This document shows, piece by piece, positions 43,073 to 52,609 of a DNA stretch of 64,000 nucleotides. Position numbers and translations under genes: made by a program. How positions within the stretch are numbered: the stretch's first letter is position 1; the number at the start of each line of letters is the position of its first letter. A model generated the notes under the pieces. The model searched no databases. It was not told where the DNA came from and was given only the letters and a program-made list of their open reading frames with translations. Origin of the DNA: Bacillota bacterium (GTDB lineage Bacteria > Bacillota > Clostridia > Acetivibrionales > DSM-1351); NCBI GenBank assembly GCA_023400235.1, contig JAEXFI010000014.1:124001-188000 (forward strand), written 5' to 3'.

Positions 43073-44980
43073 TCAGTCCCTTGTACTTAATCCGTAACCG
43101 TAGGGGAAGAGAGCATTATATCCGTCTGTCTGATTGTTAAAGGTTATAGGCAACTGTCCCAAGCTTCTTGGCCAGGTAACCGGCAGTCTTGCAGTAAAAT
43201 CCTCTTCCCCGTAAAACACACCGGCTATGGCTCCACCTTCTGTACCCGGAAGCCACGCCTCCACAAAGCCGTCCCATTTATCCAATTCTTCAGTTACAAT
43301 TCTCGGCCTTCCTGAGATTTGTATTACAACTACAGGCTTATGAGCCGCATACGCCGCTTTTAGAGTCTGCTTATTTCCCTCCAGGGCAGTGTCATCATAC
43401 AGGCTCAAACTGCCATCGTCGCCCTTCCCCTCCGCATAGGGGTATTCTCCTATAACTGCTACTATGACATCGGCCTCGTTCAGCCTGGACATATCCGTAA
43501 TAACTTTCGTTCCATTTTTTATGGCATATTCCTTAAAACCGTCCAGTACAGTTGTTCCAATCATCCAGCGCCCACTTGCATCGTCCTGTCCGCCCTGCCA
43601 GGTTTTAGTCCAGCCTCCGCACTGCACGCCGATATTATCTGCAGCGGGGCCTATTACGGCAATGTTCTGCTTGTTGGTAAAAGGTATGATATTGTTTTTG
43701 TTTTTTAAAAGTACCAGGGACTTGATAACCGCCTCCTCTGCTATTTTTGTATTTTCGTCGTTCCTAGGGGTGTAACTGTCCTGGGGTACCGCAGTGATTA
43801 CTCCAAGCTTGCCCATCTCTATCTTTACCCGGAGCACTCTTGCTACGGCATCATTTATTCGCTCCATCCGGATATCCCCGTTGCTCACAGCGTCCACAAC
43901 AGCCTCATGGCACTCTCTCCACTGGGATGCTTCCATGAGCACATCAAGTCCTGCATTCACAGCCAGCACAACCTGGTCGTACAGGCTTTCGCCCTTTAGC
44001 TGGTGAATCCCCTCAAAGTCACTTATGACAACACCTGTAAACCCCATATCATCCTTGAGGATATCCTGGATAAGGTACTTATTGCTATGATTCTTTTCAT
44101 TATTTATGCTGCTGTAGGATACCATTATGCTCTTAACTCCGGCACTTACCGCTTCCTTGTACACAGACAGGTAATTGTCATTGAGATCCTTCTGATTCAG
44201 GTTTGCGTTGCCCTGGTCCAAGAGATAGCCGCTGTCCCCTGTTCCGTACTTTGCCGCCCCGTCAGCTACATAATGCTTTGCGCAGGCAATTATCCCCTTC
44301 TTTTGAAGAGTAGTTATATACGGTATGGACAGGATGCTTACCAGATCCGGATTTTCACTGAAGCTTTCATAGGTTCTTCCCCATCTTATATCGTTGCTGA
44401 CGGCAACACAGGGAGAGAAATTCCAGTCTATTCCCGCCGACCTCAGTTCCAGTGCAGTTGCTCCAGCCACCTTTCCAATGAGTTCACTGTCCCCACTGGC
44501 GCCTATACCTATATTGTGCGGGTATATAACCGTATCCTGCAGATTATTGTTTCCATGCACAGCATCTACTGCAAACACAAGCGGAATACCCAATCTTGTC
44601 TGTCGGGCAGCAGCTTTGAACTGCTCCGTCATACTGCGCCACTCGCCAATAGAATTGATCCCCGGCGCCGAGCCTCCCTGTGCAAAAACCGAGCCTATGA
44701 AAAAATTCTGTACATCTCTGAGGGAAATGGCCTGTCGCTCTACTTGAATCATCTGACCGGCTTTCTCTTCAAGTGTCATTTCGTTCAGAAGCCTTGAAAT
44801 ATTTTCTGAGATAGGCTTACTTGCATCATATAAGGATTCTAATTCATCGTTCAAATCGTAAGAGGTTACAGCCTGCGCTTCAGTTCTTCCAGTCTCGGTT
44901 TTGCCTGTCTCACTGCAGCTTACCACTAATATAGCAATAGTTATCACTAGCATCAGTATAGTTGCTTTTTTATTAAACAC
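43073..44980 (-). CDS. GH3 beta-glucosidase lipoprotein
   Basis: A 635-residue exported enzyme with GTG start after AGGAGG. The signal peptide ends in a lipobox, ILVVSC (Cys22), so it is membrane-anchored on the outside. The GH3 N-terminal barrel carries PLVFAVDAVHGNNNL and CAKHYVADGA. The catalytic nucleophile is the Asp of GVVISDFEGI at about residue 320. The alpha/beta sandwich domain follows and ends with FPYGYGLS. There is no C-terminal fibronectin-like domain. It should split beta-glucosides or cello-oligosaccharides at the cell surface. An open frame continues 70 codons past its stop (see findings). Confidence 0.92.
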   Translation of the reverse strand: MFNKKATILMLVITIAILVVSCSETGKTETGRTEAQAVTSYDLNDELESLYDASKPISENISRLLNEMTLEEKAGQMIQVERQAISLRDVQNFFIGSVFAQGGSAPGINSIGEWRSMTEQFKAAARQTRLGIPLVFAVDAVHGNNNLQDTVIYPHNIGIGASGDSELIGKVAGATALELRSAGIDWNFSPCVAVSNDIRWGRTYESFSENPDLVSILSIPYITTLQKKGIIACAKHYVADGAAKYGTGDSGYLLDQGNANLNQKDLNDNYLSVYKEAVSAGVKSIMVSYSSINNEKNHSNKYLIQDILKDDMGFTGVVISDFEGIHQLKGESLYDQVVLAVNAGLDVLMEASQWRECHEAVVDAVSNGDIRMERINDAVARVLRVKIEMGKLGVITAVPQDSYTPRNDENTKIAEEAVIKSLVLLKNKNNIIPFTNKQNIAVIGPAADNIGVQCGGWTKTWQGGQDDASGRWMIGTTVLDGFKEYAIKNGTKVITDMSRLNEADVIVAVIGEYPYAEGKGDDGSLSLYDDTALEGNKQTLKAAYAAHKPVVVIQISGRPRIVTEELDKWDGFVEAWLPGTEGGAIAGVFYGEEDFTARLPVTWPRSLGQLPITFNNQTDGYNALFPYGYGLSTRD

Positions 44981-45085
44981 GATTTAGCCTCCTGTCTTAT
45001 ACTTGTAACTCTATATTACAAAATATTGAAAAATTTAGCAATCAAATAAGAAATTAAAGACCCCTTCAAGATCGTCATATACTAC

Positions 45086-45114
45086 TTGTTACATTAAAGC
45101 TGCAAGGGTATAAT
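45086..45114 (+). promoter_or_regulatory. Promoter of CE7 esterase gene
   Basis: TTGTTA (45086-45091), 17-base spacer, TATAAT (45109-45114), about 34 bases before the ATG. Confidence 0.7.
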
Positions 45115-45148
45115 TGTATTAATATTCTAATTTAAGGAGTGACCCTCT

Positions 45149-46123
45149 ATGCTTCAGCCATATGATCTGCCTCTAGAGCAGTTGAAAGTATTTAAGCCTG
45201 ATTTAACCAGGCAGCCCGACTTTGAGGAATTCTGGAGCAGTTCACTTGAAGAGCTGTCCAAAATTCCCCTTACATATACGCTGACCCCCTACGATTATCC
45301 CGTAAGAGGTGTTAAGGTATATACACTTAACTTTTTGAGCTTTAATGAGGCCAATATTCAGGGCTTCCTTGCCATTCCTGACGGAGCAGGTCCCCATCCC
45401 GGACTCATGCTCTATCACGGCTATAACTGGGCCATGGATGGAAAAATCGAAGACACCGTTAATTGGGCACTTCACGGCTATGCGGCCTTTCAGATGCTTG
45501 TACGGGGACAACAGGGCTACAGCTGTGACAATGTGCCCTCCACAACCGGAGGAGTAAGCGGCTGGATGACCAAAGGAATCCTTAACCCCAGGGAATACTA
45601 CTACAGAGCGGTATATCTGGATGCTGTCCGTGCCCTGGAGGTTCTGTCGGCTATTGAAGGCGTGGATGCGGGAAGAATTGGTGTACACGGCGGAAGTCAA
45701 GGCGGAGGGCTTACGCTGGCTGCGGCAGCACTCAGCAGCATTCCGGTGGTTGCAGTAGCTGACTTCCCGTACCTGTCAAATTTTGAAAGAGCCATTAATA
45801 TTACTCCTAATGGACCATATAATGAATTTAATGACTATTTCAGAAAGAATCCAGACCCCCAAATAGAAATCCAGGCCAAGAAAACTCTTTCCTACTTTGA
45901 TGTGATGAACCTTGTTCCCAAAATCAAGTGTCATACCTGGATAAGTTCCGGACTGGTAGACGATATTACTCCTCCGTCCACGGTTTTTTCGGCTTATAAT
46001 CATCTCAACTGCTCCAAGGAAATTGCCGTCTACAGGTATTTTGGCCATGAGTACCTTCCCGGTGCAACAGTACCCAAGCTTCGCACATTGATGAATTACC
46101 TTTTCGGCACTAAGGAGGCATAG
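45149..46123 (+). CDS. CE7 acetyl xylan esterase / cephalosporin-C deacetylase
   Basis: A 324-residue cytosolic alpha/beta hydrolase of carbohydrate esterase family 7. The nucleophile elbow is GGSQGG with Ser near residue 182. The acid is the Asp of LVDDITPP and the base the His of GHEYLPG. The YHGYNW motif and the conserved RGQQG segment (oxyanion and substrate region) are present. It removes acetyl groups from short xylo-oligosaccharides taken into the cell. Single gene with its own promoter and terminator. Confidence 0.93.
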   Translation: MLQPYDLPLEQLKVFKPDLTRQPDFEEFWSSSLEELSKIPLTYTLTPYDYPVRGVKVYTLNFLSFNEANIQGFLAIPDGAGPHPGLMLYHGYNWAMDGKIEDTVNWALHGYAAFQMLVRGQQGYSCDNVPSTTGGVSGWMTKGILNPREYYYRAVYLDAVRALEVLSAIEGVDAGRIGVHGGSQGGGLTLAAAALSSIPVVAVADFPYLSNFERAINITPNGPYNEFNDYFRKNPDPQIEIQAKKTLSYFDVMNLVPKIKCHTWISSGLVDDITPPSTVFSAYNHLNCSKEIAVYRYFGHEYLPGATVPKLRTLMNYLFGTKEA

Positions 46124-46179
46124 AACCATCAACAATAAACATTGGCAAATACCAAATAAACGCTGATTATAAATTTTAA

Positions 46180-46212
46180 AGAAAGGATTGTCTTCCGTGG
46201 ACAATCCTTTCT
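46180..46212. terminator. Bidirectional terminator
   Basis: AGAAAGGATTGTC / GACAATCCTTTCT hairpin, between the convergent CE7 esterase gene and the chemoreceptor gene. Confidence 0.88.
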
Positions 46213-46234
46213 CATCGTCTATTCCCCAAGTCAA

Positions 46235-47710
46235 TTAAACAGCATATTTTTTCATTTCATCGGCCACAGCTATTATTTCATTAATTTTTTTCATTAATTC
46301 CTCTGCGCTGTTCATGTTCTCATAGGCCATTGAATTTGCCTCCTGAGAGCTTGCAGCTGTTTGCTGGCTAACTGCCGCAATCTTATTGATGTTTTCCTTT
46401 ATCTGGTCGTTGGATTCCACAATGGTGTTTATCTTATAATTGACTTCCTCTATGTTGTCAAACAGCTTATTTGTATTATTGCTTATGTTATCGTATACAT
46501 CCTTGGTGACCTTAATATTTTCATTCTGCTCTATATTGGCAGTCTTGGTATTTTCAATCTGGTTGAAGCATTCAATTACCTTTGTACTCAGATCATTTAT
46601 AATCTTTGAAATCTCAGAGGTGGATTGCTTGCTTTGATCAGCCAGCTGCCTGATTTCATCGGCTACCACTGCAAAGCCCTTTCCGCTTTCCCCCGCCCTT
46701 GCAGCTTCGATAGAAGCATTTAAAGACAGAAGGTTTGTCTGGGCACTTATTCCCGATATTATAGAAGTAATCCCCAGAATCTCATTGGTTTTTTCCTTAA
46801 GCTCCAGCATCAGGGCCTCAACTCTCTGGCTTTGGTCGTTTACGATACCCGCCCTTTCATTGAGCTGATTGACTATATCAAGGCCTTTTCCCACGTCCTC
46901 GGCAGAGTTCTTTGAAAGCTCGCCCATCTGCTGGGAAAGTCTTGACGTTACATCAATAAGCTCGCTGATTTTTTGTGAATAAACAGACTGCTGAGTCATA
47001 CTCTCAGAGGTTTCCTGAGCTCCTTTGGAAATTTCATCAATGGCTCCCGTCACCTGGTTCATGGACAAGTTCAATTTGTTCATGAAATTTTGGAGCTCTT
47101 TTGCATTGGCTTCCATTATGTGCGCTGCCTTCAGAGTATTGGACAGTATCTCCTCCTGCTTATTCTGCTGATCCTTAAGACTTTTTATTTTCGTATAGTT
47201 GAACAGGTTTGAGAGCTTTGTGGATAAAATAAGAGCTATTCCGAAGAGTGTTACTGCTGCAAACTGTATTGTGACATCGGTTGAGGTCTTTGTAGTTACC
47301 ACGCCGGAAATTATCTTGTAGGCTATAACTCCCGTGTTAATTGCAAAAACATAAATTATGCTTACTACTGTGAGCCTTAAATCAAAATACAGTATGTACA
47401 TGACGATGATTGGAAAGATGTATACGAAAGACAGGGCGGAATGTGATGTAATCAGCGCGATAGTATAGATGACAAGATAGCCTATGAGCGTTATATATTT
47501 CAGTACTCCGCTGTGCTTATTTCTGTTGTAGACAACTATGGCAGCCGTAATAGGAACAACGACAACTGTAACAAAGACAACAATATACAATAGCGTACGA
47601 ACACCTTTGATGTACTCCCCTACGTAACCTACTACCAGGAAGAGACTTAATAAACAGTTAATTATCAGTACCACTTTGTTCGTTAATTGTTTTACCTGTT
47701 TTTCATCCAT
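46235..47710 (-). CDS. Methyl-accepting chemotaxis protein, membrane-sensor type
   Basis: About 491 residues from ATG 47710, eight bases after GGGAG; an ATG at 47725 is an alternative. The N-terminal 180 residues are six hydrophobic helices with very short loops, so there is no extracellular ligand domain. The cytoplasmic half is a standard signalling coiled coil: the hairpin tip reads GFAVVADEIRQLADQSKQSTSEI, preceded by TNLLSLNASIEAARAGE. No HAMP domain is apparent between them. It would sense a membrane or intracellular signal and control the CheA kinase. Confidence 0.9.
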   Translation of the reverse strand: MDEKQVKQLTNKVVLIINCLLSLFLVVGYVGEYIKGVRTLLYIVVFVTVVVVPITAAIVVYNRNKHSGVLKYITLIGYLVIYTIALITSHSALSFVYIFPIIVMYILYFDLRLTVVSIIYVFAINTGVIAYKIISGVVTTKTSTDVTIQFAAVTLFGIALILSTKLSNLFNYTKIKSLKDQQNKQEEILSNTLKAAHIMEANAKELQNFMNKLNLSMNQVTGAIDEISKGAQETSESMTQQSVYSQKISELIDVTSRLSQQMGELSKNSAEDVGKGLDIVNQLNERAGIVNDQSQRVEALMLELKEKTNEILGITSIISGISAQTNLLSLNASIEAARAGESGKGFAVVADEIRQLADQSKQSTSEISKIINDLSTKVIECFNQIENTKTANIEQNENIKVTKDVYDNISNNTNKLFDNIEEVNYKINTIVESNDQIKENINKIAAVSQQTAASSQEANSMAYENMNSAEELMKKINEIIAVADEMKKYAV

Positions 47711-47989
47711 TTCATTATCTCCCATCTCTCATTTGATTTAGCCGTATTTTGTTAAAATAAGACTATTTTCAGCAGTGCATTTTTACAAAATATTTTTTAT
47801 ATCTATATTACCATTTTTTGTATAAATTTCAAAGTATTATTATAGTGAATTTTTAAAAAATTTATCGTAATAACTATAAACTTGTAGAGATTTTCCATAA
47901 GTTGTGATATCATTTCCTCATAAGTTTCGAACTTTATTATTTTTTATTATTCGTGAACACGGTTTTACGATTTGGAGGTGCGAAATCCA

Positions 47990-50431
47990 GTGAGATATGG
48001 ACATTTTGATGAATTAAATAAAGAGTATGTGGTAACGCGGCCCGATACGCCGGCACCCTGGTGCAATTACCTGGGTTCTGTGGAATACGGCGCCATCATA
48101 TCAAACAATGCCACAGGATACAGCTTTGTTAAATCCGGTGCCTCGGGCAGAATCATAAGATTCAGGTTTAATTCTGCATCCAGTGATCAGCCGGGACGCT
48201 ACATATACCTGCGTGACAATTCAGACGGCGACTACTGGTCCGGCTCCTGGCAGCCTGTCTGCAAGGATCAGGCTGTATATGGCAGCGAGTGCAGGCATGG
48301 CACCGCATATACCGTAATAAAATCACAATACAGGGATATTGAAACCTCCACTGCATATTTTGTTCCACTGGACAAGTACTACGAAGTGTGGCAGCTCAAA
48401 ATAAAGAATACCGGACCTTCCACCAGGGAGCTGTCCTTGTTTGGCATGGTGGAGTTCACAAATCACGACCATTATGAAAATGATACGGTAAATTTGCAAT
48501 ATTCACAGTTTATAAGTAAAACCTATTTTAAGGAGAACCATATTCTGCAGGTTATAAATGAGAATGGAAGCGAGGCCTCCTCTGATGTTGAGGGAAGCTG
48601 TAATACCATGGGCGAACCGGGCTATCGCTTTTTTGGTGTAGCCGGAGCAGAGATAGCCTCCTTTGACGGAGAACGGGATGCCTTTTTAGGTGCCTATAGG
48701 ACATACGGCAACCCTAAAGCCGTAGAAACAGGCAAATGCTCAAATACTCCTGCCTACAACGGTAACTCCTGCGGCGCCCTTCAAATAGACCTTACCTTGA
48801 AGCCTGGAGAAGAGAGAGTAATTATTTTTGTTCTGGGAGCAGGAGATGAGAATACTGCAAATCAGGTGATCAATAGCTATAATGATTCGCTTTGCGGCAT
48901 CAGCGACCTGGCAGACCTCCAATTGGAAGCGCTTAAGTCACTGTGGCACTCAAGGCTTGAGAACCTTCAAATATCAACTCCCGACCCCGATTTTGACAAT
49001 ATGGTCAATGTGTGGAATGCCTATCAGTGCTTTATTACCTTCCTGTGGTCCAGAGCCGCCTCCTTCCAGTATTGCGGCCTCAGAAACGGGTTGGGCTACA
49101 GAGATACCGTTCAGGATATTCAGGGTATAATTCACCTGGACTGCAATCTGGCAAGAGAAAGACTTTCTCTGATGCTATCCGCCCAGGTGTCAAACGGGGG
49201 AGGACTTCCTCTGGTAAAGTTCAATCATATACCGGGGAAGGAAGTTACTCCTGATGAATCAGAATATTCAAAAAAGACCGGACAGTCCTTTTACAGGGCA
49301 GATGACGCCTTATGGCTCTTCCCCACAGTTATGACCTACATAAAAGAAAGCGGACAATGGAGCTTTATAGATGAAGTTATTCCATATGCTGATAAAGGAG
49401 AGGCCTCCGTTTATACGCACCTAAAGCAGGCTATCCAATTCAACCTGGACCGCCAGGGTTCCCATGGCTTCCCTGCGGGCCTCTTTGCAGACTGGAATGA
49501 CTGTCTGAGGCTGGGTACAAAGGGTGAATCAATGTTCGTTGCCTTCCAATTGTATTATGCGCTTTCCAGCTTCAAGGATTTTGCCGAAAGAAAAAACAAT
49601 CTCAAGGATGCAGAATGGGCCGGCAGTCACATGGACAGGCTGGACAGCGCCTTTGAGCTTTACGCCTGGGAAACTGACCAGTACGTACGTGGCTTTACAG
49701 AGGATGGATATATCATCGGCTCAAAAAACAACAAGGAGGCCAATATATGGCTCAATCCACAGACCTGGGCGGTAATCAGCGGTGCAGCCCGTGATGAAAA
49801 GGCCGTTCTTGCTCTTGACCAGGTGTATAACAGACTGAATACCAAGTATGGTGCGCGGCTCTTCTATCCTGCCTTCAAAGAGTTCGGACTCCCGGTGGCA
49901 AGAATGATTCTCTTCAATGAGGGCACCAAGGAAAATGCGGGTATTTTCTCCCAGCCCCAAGGCTGGCTGATACTGGCAGAAACCATAGTGGGTAATGGGA
50001 ACCGGGCCTACGAGTACTTTAACGAAATAAATCCCGCTGCAATGAACGAGCATGCGGAAATAAGATGCCTGGAGCCCTATGTTCACGGGCAGGCCACCGA
50101 GGGAGTAGACACCCTTAACCATGGCCGTTCTCATGTTCACTGGCTCACAGGAACAGCTTCCACGGTAATGGTTGCCATAGTCAACGGTATTCTGGGTTTA
50201 CAGCCCCAATATGAGGGAATAGATATAAATCCCTGCATCCCCTCCACCTGGCGCTCATTTACAATGAAAAAAATCTTCCGTGGAAAGCAGCTGGATATCC
50301 AGGTGGATAATTCTGCCGGTGTACAAAAGGGTGTCAAACATGTGGTAGTCAACGGCAAAACCCTTGAGGGCTGTCATGTAGACTATTCGGAGCTTGCAGA
50401 GAGGAACAGCCTTCTGGTCGTAATGGGCTAG
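47990..50431 (+). CDS. GH94 disaccharide phosphorylase (cellobiose or chitobiose type)
   Basis: About 813 residues. GTG 47990 is preferred because GGAGGTG sits nine bases before it; a TTG at 47972 lies inside that site. It is a full-length glycoside-phosphorylase of family 94. It opens GHFDELNKEYVVTRPDTPAPW, and the general-acid Asp is in FADWNDCL near residue 500. The HGRSHVHWLTGTAS segment lies in the phosphate-binding region. It splits a beta-1,4 disaccharide with phosphate inside the cell. The YIYLRDNSDGDYW and CSNTP...CGAL motifs recall diacetylchitobiose phosphorylases as much as cellobiose ones, so the substrate is open. Confidence 0.88.
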   Translation: MRYGHFDELNKEYVVTRPDTPAPWCNYLGSVEYGAIISNNATGYSFVKSGASGRIIRFRFNSASSDQPGRYIYLRDNSDGDYWSGSWQPVCKDQAVYGSECRHGTAYTVIKSQYRDIETSTAYFVPLDKYYEVWQLKIKNTGPSTRELSLFGMVEFTNHDHYENDTVNLQYSQFISKTYFKENHILQVINENGSEASSDVEGSCNTMGEPGYRFFGVAGAEIASFDGERDAFLGAYRTYGNPKAVETGKCSNTPAYNGNSCGALQIDLTLKPGEERVIIFVLGAGDENTANQVINSYNDSLCGISDLADLQLEALKSLWHSRLENLQISTPDPDFDNMVNVWNAYQCFITFLWSRAASFQYCGLRNGLGYRDTVQDIQGIIHLDCNLARERLSLMLSAQVSNGGGLPLVKFNHIPGKEVTPDESEYSKKTGQSFYRADDALWLFPTVMTYIKESGQWSFIDEVIPYADKGEASVYTHLKQAIQFNLDRQGSHGFPAGLFADWNDCLRLGTKGESMFVAFQLYYALSSFKDFAERKNNLKDAEWAGSHMDRLDSAFELYAWETDQYVRGFTEDGYIIGSKNNKEANIWLNPQTWAVISGAARDEKAVLALDQVYNRLNTKYGARLFYPAFKEFGLPVARMILFNEGTKENAGIFSQPQGWLILAETIVGNGNRAYEYFNEINPAAMNEHAEIRCLEPYVHGQATEGVDTLNHGRSHVHWLTGTASTVMVAIVNGILGLQPQYEGIDINPCIPSTWRSFTMKKIFRGKQLDIQVDNSAGVQKGVKHVVVNGKTLEGCHVDYSELAERNSLLVVMG

Positions 50432-50442
50432 GAACCATTAAT

Positions 50443-51282
50443 TCAGGCAAATCTTTTCCTCATTGCCAATGTAATAAAATAAATAACCGCTGATATGATG
50501 ACTATGGTTGCTCCCGTTGCAGTATCCATGTAATAGGACAATATCAGTCCCAATATTCCGGAGAACACCGAGATCAATATGGCACTTGCATTATATTGCC
50601 TTGCATTGTTTGAGATATTTCTGGCAGCGGCGGCAGGCAGCACAAGCAGAGAGTTCACTATGAGCAGACCCACCCATTGGATGACTATGGTTACGGCAAC
50701 AGCAATAATTGCAGTAAATGCAAGTTCAACCGCGAGAGTGTTGATTCCCCGGCTCTTTGCCAGAGACACATTCACGCTGACCATAAGCACCTTGTTGTAA
50801 AATACAAGCCATAGGATAATAATCAGTACCGCCAGCAAAAACAGTGCACCTATCTCTGCGGGTGCTATGCTGAGCAGGTCCCCCACAAGGTAGGAGTTGT
50901 AGCTGTAGCCTCCCGAGGTCACCAGCACAAGTCCTACCGCTATTGCCGCCGATGAAAATACGCCTATGACAGTGTCTGTTGAAGTCTTGGTCCTGTTCTT
51001 TATTATTGTTATAAGCACGGAAAAGCCAATGGAAAAAAATACTGCCGACCAGGCAGGACGTACCAAGCCTATTACACTTCCTATTGCAATGCCTGTAAAG
51101 GCTCCGTGGCCCAGGGCATCTGAGAAAAAAGCCATTCTGTTGTTTACAATAATTGTTCCCAGAATGCCAAATACAGGTGTAATCAGCAAAACAGCCAACA
51201 GGGCATTTTTCATAAAATCGTACTCAAGCCACCCAAATGGCAAAATTGTATTTAAAATACCGTAAATATGGTCCAAATTCAC
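50443..51282 (-). CDS. Metal ABC transporter permease (ZnuB/MntB type)
   Basis: A 279-residue membrane protein of the ABC-3 family with eight or so helices. Family segments: RMAFFSDALGHGAFTGIAIG and VNVSLAKSRGINTLAVELAF, then IVNSLLVLPAAAARNISNN. It transports Zn2+ or Mn2+ with the ATPase encoded just upstream on the same strand. It is convergent with the GH94 gene, only 11 bases apart, and I see no clear terminator between. Confidence 0.88.
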   Translation of the reverse strand: MNLDHIYGILNTILPFGWLEYDFMKNALLAVLLITPVFGILGTIIVNNRMAFFSDALGHGAFTGIAIGSVIGLVRPAWSAVFFSIGFSVLITIIKNRTKTSTDTVIGVFSSAAIAVGLVLVTSGGYSYNSYLVGDLLSIAPAEIGALFLLAVLIIILWLVFYNKVLMVSVNVSLAKSRGINTLAVELAFTAIIAVAVTIVIQWVGLLIVNSLLVLPAAAARNISNNARQYNASAILISVFSGILGLILSYYMDTATGATIVIISAVIYFITLAMRKRFA

Positions 51283-51374
51283 TACCTCTCTTCACCTTAT
51301 CTTACCTTACGGCTTTATGAATGCCGTCACAATCAGCCTGCCGGCTTAAAATAACCGGCTTGGGCTTAAAACTG

Positions 51375-52178
51375 CTAACTCAGGTCCTTATTTCCGCTGT
51401 CACCAATAATTCCTGACAACCCGAAGGTTTCATGCAGCTTTCTGTCATTATATACCTTACCAGGGGGGCCGTTCAATATTACAGTCTTATTCAGCAGAAC
51501 AACTCTATCGGCATGCTTTTTTACCAGGTCTAGATCGTGGGATACAAGTATTATTGTAAGATCGTACTTTTGCCTGATCTGTGAGACTATTTCATAAAAA
51601 ACCTCCAGACCCTTCCTGTCCACCCCGGATACCGGCTCATCCATTAACAGCAGTTGAGGAACCGGCTCCAAAGCCAATGCCAGCAGGACTCTTTGAAGCT
51701 CTCCCCCAGACAAGGCACCCAGTCTTTTATCAATCAGCCCTTCCCCCTGTACTCTGGCAAGGCATTCTGCCACCTTTTGGGTAATCTGTCCTGAAGTGCT
51801 CATAAAGGCAGGTCTTTTACCCAGACAGGCCGAAAACATATTTTTAACGCTGACCGGCGCTGCCGTATCAAATTCCAGTTGCTGAGGAACATAGCCAACC
51901 TTGGGCTTCACGGAACTCTCTCCATTTGACCCTGCAAATACTATAGAGCCTTCATGTTTTATTTCCCCTAAAATTGCTTTGAGCAATGTGCTTTTACCTG
52001 CTCCGTTAGGCCCTATGAGTGCAGTGAGCTCCCCACAGTGCAAATGAAGATTTACGTTCTTCAGAATTTCCGTTCTTCCGACCTTCACGGAGAAATCCTT
52101 TATCTGCGTACAGCAGTAACCGCTGCATATCCTGTTGTTATCACAGTTGTCCCTGTGTCTTGCATTTATCTGCGACAT
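51375..52178 (-). CDS. Metal ABC transporter ATP-binding protein (ZnuC/MntA type)
   Basis: About 267 residues from ATG 52178 with AAAGGA upstream; a TTG at 52217 is less likely. Walker A is GPNGAGKSTLL, the signature LSGGELQRVLLALAL and Walker B LLLMDEPVSGVD. The first 25 residues are unusual: H8, C12, C18, C22 and C23 form a possible metal-binding leader before the ATPase fold. No substrate-binding lipoprotein gene accompanies the ATPase and permease in this window. Confidence 0.88.
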   Translation of the reverse strand: MSQINARHRDNCDNNRICSGYCCTQIKDFSVKVGRTEILKNVNLHLHCGELTALIGPNGAGKSTLLKAILGEIKHEGSIVFAGSNGESSVKPKVGYVPQQLEFDTAAPVSVKNMFSACLGKRPAFMSTSGQITQKVAECLARVQGEGLIDKRLGALSGGELQRVLLALALEPVPQLLLMDEPVSGVDRKGLEVFYEIVSQIRQKYDLTIILVSHDLDLVKKHADRVVLLNKTVILNGPPGKVYNDRKLHETFGLSGIIGDSGNKDLS

Positions 52179-52609
52179 GTCTTTCGTCCTTTCAACCCGG
52201 TTGGTGTGTACTTCCAACGGAAAGTATCATATGCATATTAATCCCCATTTAAATATTATACCAAAAACAGCCAGGGAATTTTCTTAAATAAAATATTTTT
52301 CTTAGGCTTTATTTCATCTTACAGAATAAATTGACGTTCACTGACAGAGACTGTTTGTATAATGCTTATGATTTTGTACATGTTTCCAGCCTGTTTTTTA
52401 GATTTAATAGATATTTTTTTAACAAGTAAGTATTTTATATTTATTTTTTATTTGTGTTTGTGTTAATATATTAGTGATTTAAAGTTTTTCAAAACCTTTT
52501 TAAAAACATTTAACATTAACAGTTATGACATCTATCGGAAAATCTGGTACTTTTCAATTAAGTAGGCTGATAGCTGTCATAAAAATAGATTATTGGGGAG
52601 GACTTAGTA
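52179..52609. other. Divergent intergenic region before transketolase
   Basis: AT-rich. A TATAAT box at 52358-52363 has TTGACG 21 bases upstream, too far for a standard promoter, so the transketolase promoter is uncertain. No palindromic Zur or Fur box stands out. GGGGAGGA before 52600 is the transketolase ribosome site. Confidence 0.4.

Noticed and set aside
52331..52363. TTGACG / TATAAT as the transketolase promoter.
   Set aside because: The spacer is 21 bases, too long for a standard sigma-A promoter, so it is recorded only as uncertain.
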